Assembly: GCA_017547265.1 (NCBI GenBank)
Contig: JAFYQC010000132.1
Location: forward strand, 1-7,040
From: Kiritimatiellia bacterium
Lineage (GTDB): Bacteria > Verrucomicrobiota > Kiritimatiellia > RFP12 > UBA1067
Direction: 5' to 3'
DNA: 7,040 bases
Of the stretch, positions 1 to 4,859 are shown piece by piece (position 1 is the stretch's first letter; every line of letters begins with the position of its first letter). The position numbers and the translations under genes are program-made. Below the pieces are notes generated by a model that was not told the origin of the DNA, did not search any database, and worked only from the letters and a program-made list of their open reading frames with translations.

Positions 1-326
1 CCGAAATCGTACTCGCCCGCCTTTGCGTCAGGCGCGGCGGTAATCGTCGCAAAGTGGAGCCCCGCGGCCTTCGAGTTGTAGACGGCGCGGTCTGCCTTGA
101 ACTTGTATTCGAGCGACTTTATGCTGGTATTGTAGCGGACAGGCAGGAGAGTGCCGCGGCGAATCGTCACGCCAGGTGCCTCACCGCCGATCTCCGGATA
201 TTCGTCCGACACAAAGACAGACCTGCTCTCGCCGCGCCAGACCGTCACGCTCATGACGTCTCCCCTTGTCACAACACCCGCACAGCACATTGCGAAAGCC
301 AACGCCACCCGGCTCAGTCTGCTCAT
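1..326 (-). CDS. Secreted protein of unknown function, 5' part only
   Basis: The first 108 codons are visible and the gene runs off the left edge of the window. The ATG at 326 has a strong Shine-Dalgarno AAGGAG (333-338) 6 nt upstream and an extended -10 promoter further up. Residues 1-22 look like a Sec signal peptide: Arg at 3 and 6, then a hydrophobic stretch (VALAFAMCCAGVV). Cys14-Cys15 do not fit a good lipobox, so a lipoprotein is less likely. The rest is polar with alternating hydrophobics (SVTVWRGESRSVFV; KSLEYKFKADRAVYNS), suggesting a beta-rich extracytoplasmic fold. I recognise no family. It follows the VWA gene but is separated from it by a terminator hairpin and its own promoter, so it is probably a separate transcription unit. 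The gene is well supported; its function is unknown. Confidence 0.8.
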   Translation of the reverse strand, partial: MSRLSRVALAFAMCCAGVVTRGDVMSVTVWRGESRSVFVSDEYPEIGGEAPGVTIRRGTLLPVRYNTSIKSLEYKFKADRAVYNSKAAGLHFATITAAPDAKAGEYDF

Positions 327-377
327 TACGATCTCCTTTTCCTATCCGTTGTATTTTGGACTTTGCTTTATACTAGT

Positions 378-386
378 ATTATAGCA
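378..386 (-). promoter_or_regulatory. Extended -10 promoter for the secreted-protein gene
   Basis: On the minus strand the sequence reads TGCTATAAT: a perfect TATAAT (378-383) preceded by the TGn of an extended -10. Transcription would start near 370, giving a leader of about 44 nt before the ATG at 326. The position where a -35 is expected (around 400-406) falls in a GC-rich hairpin and shows no consensus, which fits an extended -10 promoter that does not need one. Confidence 0.6.
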
Positions 387-394
387 TAAACAGA

Positions 395-424
395 CGCCGC
401 GCGCCTAAATTACGGCGCGCGGCG
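395..424 (-). terminator. Terminator-like hairpin after the VWA gene
   Basis: A perfect 11-bp GC-rich stem pairs 395-405 with 414-424 (arms CGCCGCGCGCC and GGCGCGCGGCG) around an 8-nt AT-rich loop. It lies 6 nt past the stop codon of the VWA gene. The following minus-strand bases (TCTGTTTATG) make only a weak T-tract, so termination may be partial. The next gene's promoter starts directly after it. Confidence 0.55.
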
Positions 425-430
425 GGAGAA

Positions 431-2854
431 TCAGAGGTCATCTTCGCCGGGGCGATTCCCACCTGGGGCGGGCGACGGCGGAAGCACGGGCGGCGTGAGA
501 AGCTGTGCCGTCTCGACAAGCCGGATAAACTCGGCGCGATATCCCTCGAGGTCTTCGCCCTTCGCATGGCGCGCACGGTCAAGAATCCTGTCGAAGGACG
601 CATCTCCCTTGAACTTCGAGTCGGACATAATCAGCGCGAACTCTGCAACCGCGGACGCGAAGCGGAAGTCTTCCGACGGCGTCTTCGGAGTGATCTGGGC
701 TTCGGCGACAGGAATCTCCTTGAGCATGCTCGTGTCGCCGTCCGGCTTCTTCCAGCGGAGCTTCACGGTGCAGACCTCGCCACGACCGGACTCAGTGCGC
801 TTCTGGTACTTGAGCGGATCGACGTCCGCGACCTTCTCGTCGGAACCCGCGGGAACGATCTCGTAGAACGCCGTCATCGTGTGGCCGGAGCCGATTTCGC
901 CCGCGTCCTTCTTGTCGTCGTTGAAGTCCTTCGCTGCAAGGCGGCGGCTCTCGTAGCCGAGCAGACGATAGCCCTTCACCTCCGCAGGGTTGAACTCGAG
1001 CTGGAGCTTAACATCCTTCGCAACGGTGAAGAGCGTTCCGCCGAACTCGTTCATCATCACCTTCTTCGCCTCAAGCACCGAGTCGAGATAGGCGTAGTTT
1101 CCGTTGCCAGCGTTCGCGAGCTTCTTCATGGTCGCGTCCTGGTAATTGCCGCGGCCAACGCCAAGCACCGTGAGGAAGACGCCGCTCTCGCGCTTCGTGG
1201 CGATGAACTCCTCAAGCAACTTCGGGTCGGAGATTCCCACATTGAAGTCGCCGTCAGTGATCAGGATGACGCGGTTGTTAGCGTTCTTGTCGAAGTTCTT
1301 CTTCGCTTCCTCGTAGGCGAGCTGTATGCCGCCAGCGCCGTATGTGCAGCCGCCGCACCTGAGCCCATCGACAACGGCGCGTATCCTGTCCTTCTCACTT
1401 CCAGGCGTCGAGGCAAGGCGCACCGTGGTGCCGTCTGCGTATGTGACGATTGCAACGCGGTCTTCGGGGCGAAGCTTGCTGACGAGCATCTTGAGCCCCG
1501 CCTTCATCATATCGAAGCCGCCGTTCCCGCCCATAGAACCGGAGACATCGATCAGGAATGTCAGGTTGCACGGCGGCAGCTTCTCGACAGGAACTTCACG
1601 CGCCTGCACGCCGACCCTGAGAAGCTTGTGCGTCGGTGCCCACGGGCAGACGCTCATCTCGCACGCGACGGCAATCGGATCGTCGCCCTTCGGCTGCGGG
1701 TAGCGGTACTTGAAGTAGTTGACGAACTCCTCGAGCCGCACGGAACCCTTCGGAGGTTGGCTCTTCCACTCAGTCAGATACCGGCGCATAGTCGTGTAGC
1801 TCGAAGTATCAACATCGAGTCCGAATGTCGACAGCGGCTCGCTCGTGGGATCGCGGTATTCGTTCTCCTTGATTTCCGCATAGCGCTCGGTGCCTGCGGG
1901 CTGTTGTTCCGCCAGTCTCTCAGAAGAAAAGCGCCGCAAGCGTTCGGTCGAAGCAATCTCGCGGGCAAGGTCGCATTGAGCATCAACGCGCGACTTCGAC
2001 CCAATGGAGCGAGGCGAACGCGAGGCGGTCATAGCCTTCATCTTCACGGGCGACCTTATGGTCATGGACGAATCCGACGACGCAGGTGCAACGGCAAGCG
2101 ATGGAGAGGGCGGCGGAATCGCTGACTCCGCCGGTATTGGCGCTTCCTTGCGTTGCTCAGCGACAAGATCTTTCGCAAAGTCTATTTCCGCATCAGGTTC
2201 GGATACGCGCTCATAAGACGTATCCGCCACAATGGGTTCATCCACCGGCCCCGCCATGCGAATCACCACCCCCTGCTCTTGCTGATCATGCGTGAGCACG
2301 ACGACACCAAGTCCAAGCAAGATGACAAAGCAAGCGGCAAGTCCGCAAACTCTGCGCCACGAGACATGCACGATGCGAGGAATCTCCTTGTTGACGAGCG
2401 GAATGAAATCTCCGCCAGAGACAAGGAACTCGCGCTCGTATTCAGCGACGACTCCGTCAGCCGAAAGACTGGTAGTGGCGTCTCGGCGAGGCGTCCCTAC
2501 CAATGTCGCCAACTCTTCGCCATCAATCGTATCGACGAGCCAGCTGCGCTCGACAAAACTCCGCGCGGCGGTGCACGCGTTCCAGAGCTGATAGACGCGC
2601 TCCCCTTCAAGCAATTCGCGTGACGACGCGGGAACTGTGAACGGAGAGACGGGGACGATGAAGAACCCGGCCGAGCCGCGATCCTGCGCGACTAGCGCGA
2701 CGAACGGACGCGCCATGTCCGCAAAGATCCTTATTTCGCCAACCTTGACAGGCGAGTCGAATTCCGCGTTGCCGCGCGGCGCTTCGCCCGCGAATGACGG
2801 ACGCTTCCCGCCCGCCTTGTAGAGATTCCATTCCTGCTCGAATGTCTTGTTCAT
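431..2854 (-). CDS. Single-pass membrane VWA-domain protein, YfbK type, with cytoplasmic N-terminal extension
   Basis: 807 residues. Residues 1-165 are soluble and carry no recognised domain. Residues 169-188 form one membrane span (CGLAACFVILLGLGVVVL) preceded by WRR and followed by HDQQEQ, predicting N-in/C-out. Residues 200-330 are a Pro/Ser/Ala-rich, charged linker. Residues 334-395 match the YfbK-type VWF N-terminal region (PLSTFGLDVDTSSYTTMRRY; VRLEEFVNYF). The VWA domain spans about 430-610 with a complete MIDAS: DVSGS at 436-440, Thr504 and Asp534 in ITDGD. The C-terminal part (about 620-790) fits the DUF3520 region found in this family. The ATG overlaps the upstream stop as ATGA, with AGGAGG (2861-2866) 6 nt ahead, so translation is coupled to the sigma-like gene. 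E. coli YfbK-like proteins lack this long cytoplasmic head. Its partner and ligand are unknown; VWA domains usually bind proteins through a divalent metal ion. Confidence 0.93.
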   Translation of the reverse strand: MNKTFEQEWNLYKAGGKRPSFAGEAPRGNAEFDSPVKVGEIRIFADMARPFVALVAQDRGSAGFFIVPVSPFTVPASSRELLEGERVYQLWNACTAARSFVERSWLVDTIDGEELATLVGTPRRDATTSLSADGVVAEYEREFLVSGGDFIPLVNKEIPRIVHVSWRRVCGLAACFVILLGLGVVVLTHDQQEQGVVIRMAGPVDEPIVADTSYERVSEPDAEIDFAKDLVAEQRKEAPIPAESAIPPPSPSLAVAPASSDSSMTIRSPVKMKAMTASRSPRSIGSKSRVDAQCDLAREIASTERLRRFSSERLAEQQPAGTERYAEIKENEYRDPTSEPLSTFGLDVDTSSYTTMRRYLTEWKSQPPKGSVRLEEFVNYFKYRYPQPKGDDPIAVACEMSVCPWAPTHKLLRVGVQAREVPVEKLPPCNLTFLIDVSGSMGGNGGFDMMKAGLKMLVSKLRPEDRVAIVTYADGTTVRLASTPGSEKDRIRAVVDGLRCGGCTYGAGGIQLAYEEAKKNFDKNANNRVILITDGDFNVGISDPKLLEEFIATKRESGVFLTVLGVGRGNYQDATMKKLANAGNGNYAYLDSVLEAKKVMMNEFGGTLFTVAKDVKLQLEFNPAEVKGYRLLGYESRRLAAKDFNDDKKDAGEIGSGHTMTAFYEIVPAGSDEKVADVDPLKYQKRTESGRGEVCTVKLRWKKPDGDTSMLKEIPVAEAQITPKTPSEDFRFASAVAEFALIMSDSKFKGDASFDRILDRARHAKGEDLEGYRAEFIRLVETAQLLTPPVLPPSPAPGGNRPGEDDL

Positions 2855-3675
2855 CGTGCACCTCCTGTCCGCTCGCGCAGCGATTTGGGTGCCGACGACT
2901 CGCAGGCCTTGAGAAGCAGACGGCCGAAGAGCGGACTATCCGCGCCCTCCATCGTCCTCGCTTCTTTCCTGAATTCGTCCATCGTCTTCTCCCTCATCGC
3001 GTACGCCCGCGACTTTCCTACGCCTAGGCCCTCGAGGAGCGCCGCATCCGTCAGCGGTATGTCCTGGGCCGTCGCATACAAAAGGGCCGCGACATGTGAC
3101 TTTTCCACTTTTATCTTGAGGGAGATTCTTTCGAGAAGCGCGTCGATATCGCGGCGCATTGGCTCGAGGTCGAGGAGCTCGGCGGGGTCTTTCTGTGAAT
3201 ATAGTTCGAGCGCGGCGATTTCGGCTGGGCCTGCGCTTTCCCATTCGATGTGGCGGTAGCCGTCGGGGCCCTTAACCTTGCGCGGACGCCAACCCTTGAT
3301 AGAGGCGATCCAGTCAAGGACGATATCGTGGACGCGTCCTGCGCCTGAGCCGAAGAGAGTGCCGCAGACGAAGTTAGAGAGTTTCAGCCCCTCGGCCTTG
3401 ATGCGGTAGGCGAAGTAGGACTTGAGCGGCTTCTTTTTGTCGCGCGAGCCCTTTAGCTTGAAGTAGGCGTCGAAAACGGCGACTGGATCGTCTGCCCCCG
3501 CCTCTTCACGCGAAATGCCGCGCTTTGAGAGGGTGGCATACATCGCGGACTCAACCTGGCGGCGCAGTGCGGCGGCATGTTCGGCGGGACATCCGCCCAC
3601 CGAGCAGATGTCGAACCAGTCCTGCCACGCCTCGTCTCCGGCGTAGCGGTCGGGCGTCAAAGTGTTATCGTTCAT
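2851..3675 (-). CDS. Divergent sigma-70/ECF-like regulator coupled to the VWA gene
   Basis: 274 residues, with no membrane span or signal peptide. The ATG at 3675 is preferred over an in-frame TTG at 3687 because GGAGG (3681-3685) sits 5 nt upstream of the ATG, and the TTG codon lies just upstream of that site. Residues 65-125 (AVFDAYFKLKG, KSYFAYRIKAEGLKLSNFV) are helical and basic and are placed like sigma region 2. Residues 190-240 look like a sigma region 4 helix-turn-helix: a leading helix (EKSHVAALLYATAQ), then PLTDAALLEGLGVG as helix and turn, then a basic recognition helix (KSRAYAMREKTMDEFRKEA). ECF sigma factors are usually about 160-200 residues, so this is long, with an extra middle segment (about 126-185). 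The stop overlaps the VWA start. The assignment rests on helix pattern and context, not on a clear family signature; another HTH regulator is possible. Confidence 0.85.
   Translation of the reverse strand: MNDNTLTPDRYAGDEAWQDWFDICSVGGCPAEHAAALRRQVESAMYATLSKRGISREEAGADDPVAVFDAYFKLKGSRDKKKPLKSYFAYRIKAEGLKLSNFVCGTLFGSGAGRVHDIVLDWIASIKGWRPRKVKGPDGYRHIEWESAGPAEIAALELYSQKDPAELLDLEPMRRDIDALLERISLKIKVEKSHVAALLYATAQDIPLTDAALLEGLGVGKSRAYAMREKTMDEFRKEARTMEGADSPLFGRLLLKACESSAPKSLRERTGGAR
2861..2866 (-). promoter_or_regulatory. Shine-Dalgarno for the VWA gene, inside the end of the sigma-like gene
   Basis: AGGAGG on the minus strand lies 6 nt before the VWA ATG and is embedded in the last codons of the upstream gene. 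With the ATGA stop/start overlap it indicates translational coupling and a fixed ratio of the two proteins. Confidence 0.8.
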
Positions 3676-3729
3676 CGGTACCTCCAACCCCTAAAGGGAC
3701 GCCACCATGAACTTTTCCACATCTTTCCA

Positions 3730-3748
3730 CCACTCTCCAACTCCAACT
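3730..3748. repeat. 19-bp direct repeat, copy 1
   Basis: The plus strand reads CCACTCTCCAACTCCAACT, identical to 3874-3892. The two copies are 144 bp apart and bracket the hairpin cluster and the CTCTGCG words. The repeat is itself made of short pyrimidine-rich words (CTCCAA). Confidence 0.9.
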
Positions 3749-3759
3749 TCCCCAAACCT

Positions 3760-3783
3760 CTCTGCGTACTCTGCGCCTCTGCG
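3760..3783. repeat. Three CTCTGCG words in short tandem
   Basis: CTCTGCG occurs at 3760-3766, 3769-3775 and 3777-3783, with periods of 9 and 8 nt. From memory, similar CTCTGCG-rich words occur in the spacers of several bacterial phyla as dispersed repeats; I cannot check copy number here. Confidence 0.75.
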
Positions 3784-3802
3784 TCTCACCCCTGCTAGGG
3801 CA

Positions 3803-3829
3803 TCCGCTTCGCGGACTCGCGCTTCGCGC
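3803..3829. repeat. Pair of REP-like mini-hairpins
   Basis: Two back-to-back palindromes share a TTC loop: TCCGC-TTC-GCGGA (3803-3815) and GCGC-TTC-GCGC (3819-3829). A weaker CCCT...AGGG inverted pair lies just before them (near 3790-3800). The arrangement resembles REP/BIME-type intergenic palindromes. It could also act as a transcriptional pause or terminator for the upstream DUF4186 gene. Confidence 0.6.
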
Positions 3830-3842
3830 TCGGGGGATACGC

Positions 3843-3871
3843 GTTAAAAATTCTGATAAAGAAGATATCAA
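3843..3871 (-). promoter_or_regulatory. Possible sigma-70-type promoter for the sigma-like/VWA operon
   Basis: On the minus strand, TTGATA (3866-3871, 5 of 6 to the -35 consensus) is followed after 17 nt by TTTAAC (3843-3848, 4 of 6 to the -10 consensus) in the only AT-rich part of the spacer. It would give a leader of about 160 nt running through the hairpins and the C-free tract. The match is modest, so the call is tentative. Confidence 0.35.
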
Positions 3872-3873
3872 TT

Positions 3874-3892
3874 CCACTCTCCAACTCCAACT
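3874..3892. repeat. 19-bp direct repeat, copy 2
   Basis: Exact copy of 3730-3748. It is followed by further related words (CTAAACTCCAACTACTGACTCC) that run up to and into the 3' end of the DUF4186 gene. Confidence 0.9.
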
Positions 3893-3903
3893 CTAAACTC
3901 CAA

Positions 3904-4296
3904 CTACTGACTCCTGCGTACTGACCCCTGACCCCTAATACACTCCTTCTCAATCCAAGCCATCAGGAAATCGACGATGCGCGACTGTCGCGCGGGCGGG
4001 ATGGGCGTTCCCTTCGGAACTTTCCACCACTTCTCCATGCAGCCGCGGCAACAGCAGGCGCAGGCGTGCTGGGCGAGGAATACGGGGTGGCCTCGCATCG
4101 GCGTTTGCCTGCCGTCGTTTGGCGGTGTCGGAGGAGCGAGACGAGTGCGGATGAAGTCCTCGCAATGGCGGCGGATCGTCTCCATGCCCTTCTCGGCGAT
4201 GTACTGCCGGTCCTCGGCGGAGAGATGAAAGCGTGAGCGGAACTTCGACTTTGCGAGCCGCCTAAATGCCTTCTCCCTTCCCGCCTGAGTCGTCAT
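3904..4296 (-). CDS. DUF4186 family protein, Cys-rich
   Basis: 130 residues from the ATG at 4296. An in-frame TTG at 4344 would overlap the TSCPD gene and add residues the family does not need. The body matches my recollection of DUF4186: KSKFRSRFHLS (17-26), EKGMETIRRH (35-44), then the hallmark PMRGHPVFLAQHACACCCRG (66-85), CMEKWW (86-91), PKG (94-96) and a terminal LMAWIE helix. His70, His77 and the Cys group (79, 81, 82, 83, 86) could bind a metal; this is inference, as the family has no known biochemical role. It starts 19 nt after the TSCPD stop with no strong Shine-Dalgarno, so it is probably co-transcribed and reinitiated. The last 11 residues (IRGQGSVRRSQ) are encoded by spacer-type repeats, so the native C-terminus may have been replaced. 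Confidence 0.88.
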   Translation of the reverse strand: MTTQAGREKAFRRLAKSKFRSRFHLSAEDRQYIAEKGMETIRRHCEDFIRTRLAPPTPPNDGRQTPMRGHPVFLAQHACACCCRGCMEKWWKVPKGTPIPPARQSRIVDFLMAWIEKECIRGQGSVRRSQ

Positions 4297-4315
4297 AAGG
4301 GCATCAATCCGCCAA

Positions 4316-4564
4316 TCAGACGACGACCTTTCTCGACTGCTCAAGCGCCTGCGCCAATTGGTCGGGGCAGGAAGTTCCGTTGCGGCACTGGATGCCCTTC
4401 AAGAGCGAGATCACTTCCTCGACCTTGCGGCCGACGACGAGCTTTGCGACGCCCTGCGTGTTTCCTGGGCATCCGCCCACGAACTCGCACTTCGTCACAA
4501 CGCCGTTCTCAACCTCATAGTTTATCGCCCTCGAACATGTTCCAGTAGTCTTGAATGTTGTCAT
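4316..4564 (-). CDS. TSCPD-domain protein (TIGR03905-like)
   Basis: 82 residues, the usual length for the small stand-alone TSCPD family (TIGR03905 by my recognition). Visible motifs are TGTCSRAI (7-14), EFVGGCPGNTQG (27-38), VEEVISLLKGIQC (48-60) and the name-giving TSCPDQLAQAL (64-74). Cys10, Cys32, Cys60 and Cys66 sit in these conserved blocks and could form a metal or redox site. The same domain occurs at the C-terminus of some adenosylcobalamin-dependent ribonucleotide reductases; the role of the stand-alone form is unknown to me. The ATG has AAGGAG (4571-4576) 6 nt upstream. It is the first gene before DUF4186 (19-nt gap), and the repeat locus occupies the place where its promoter would be. 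Confidence 0.92.
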   Translation of the reverse strand: MTTFKTTGTCSRAINYEVENGVVTKCEFVGGCPGNTQGVAKLVVGRKVEEVISLLKGIQCRNGTSCPDQLAQALEQSRKVVV

Positions 4565-4606
4565 TTGTTTCTCCTTTTTATTGCCACTGACGGGACATCC
4601 GAGACG

Positions 4607-4632
4607 GACGGGACAACCGGGACAACCAGGAC
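4607..4632 (+). repeat. Short arm of the nonamer repeat, inverted relative to the main array
   Basis: The plus strand reads GACGGGACAACC then GGGACAACC then AGGAC, i.e. the nonamer family seen on the minus strand of 4761-4859. Bases 4619-4632 (GGGACAACCAGGAC) are a perfect 14-bp inverted match to 4780-4793, with many alternative pairing registers. A transcript through both arms could fold into a large hairpin. Confidence 0.8.
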
Positions 4633-4723
4633 CTCCGGGACTTGGTTACCATGGCCGTCACGCCCGCCAGCAACCGGGACCTCCGGGACTTGGCTGTCGC
4701 GGTTGGCGCGCCCGCCAGCAAAC
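4628..4723. repeat. Two tandem copies of a 48-bp repeat
   Basis: Copy 1 is 4628-4675 and copy 2 is 4676-4723. They share GGACCTCCGGGACTTGG at the start and CGCCCGCCAGCAA near the end, with divergence in the middle; about 37 of 48 positions match. The same GAGACCTCC head recurs at 4724 (exactly 48 bp on) and 4742, as truncated copies. Confidence 0.8.
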
Positions 4724-4760
4724 GAGACCTCCGTGACAAACGAGACCTCCGGGGCTTGCC

Positions 4761-4859
4761 CGTCTCGGTTGTCTCGGTTGTCCTGGTTGTCCCGTCTGTC
4801 TCGTCTGTCCCGTCTGTCCCGTCTGTCCCGGTTGTCTCGTCTGTCCCGTCTGTCTCGTC
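4761..4859 (-). repeat. Eleven phased 9-bp tandem repeats
   Basis: In plus-strand orientation the 99 bp divide without any indel into eleven nonamers of consensus TGTCYCGKY; the first unit begins with C and the third has CCTGG in place of YCGG. Variation is almost confined to the fifth, eighth and ninth bases. On the minus strand the array starts inside the stop codon of the four-helix-bundle gene: the TGA borrows its last two bases from unit 11. Confidence 0.93.

Larger units (their letters stand above)
3676..3903. other. 228-bp gene-free spacer rich in short repeats
   Basis: No coding region is supported here. It holds two copies of a 19-bp direct repeat, a cluster of small GC-rich hairpins, three CTCTGCG words, two tracts with no G on the plus strand (3710-3763 and 3865-3908), and a possible promoter. 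The minus-strand RNA of 3763-3710 has no C and many GG pairs and would form the leader of the sigma-like gene. The layout looks like an accreted or inserted repeat element rather than a simple promoter region. Confidence 0.7.
4565..4857. other. 293-bp spacer occupied by a structured repeat locus
   Basis: No independent gene is supported. Reading leftwards (minus strand) it holds eleven phased 9-bp units, then a middle region with two 48-bp direct repeats, then a shorter arm of the same nonamer family in opposite orientation, then the Shine-Dalgarno of the TSCPD gene. Because the units are multiples of 3 without stop codons, most reading frames are open through it. That explains several long but spurious open frames with Ser-Arg-Leu, Thr-Asp-Gly or Gly-Gln-Thr repeats. 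Confidence 0.8.

Noticed and set aside
566..2125. 519-codon open frame on the plus strand opposite the VWA gene
   Set aside because: It is fully antisense to a clear VWA gene, has an Arg/Leu/Ala-rich composition typical of GC-rich shadow frames and shows no domain.
3676..3687. TTG start four codons upstream in the sigma-like gene
   Set aside because: The TTG lies just upstream of the GGAGG that correctly precedes the ATG at 3675, so this GGAGG could not serve the TTG.
4297..4344. TTG start 16 codons upstream in the DUF4186 gene
   Set aside because: It would lie inside the TSCPD coding sequence and adds residues not expected in the family.
4607..4859. CRISPR array or diversity-generating retroelement
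   Set aside because: There are no unique spacers between the nonamers, no cas genes, no reverse transcriptase and no adenine-specific variation; the structure is simple tandem plus inverted repeats.
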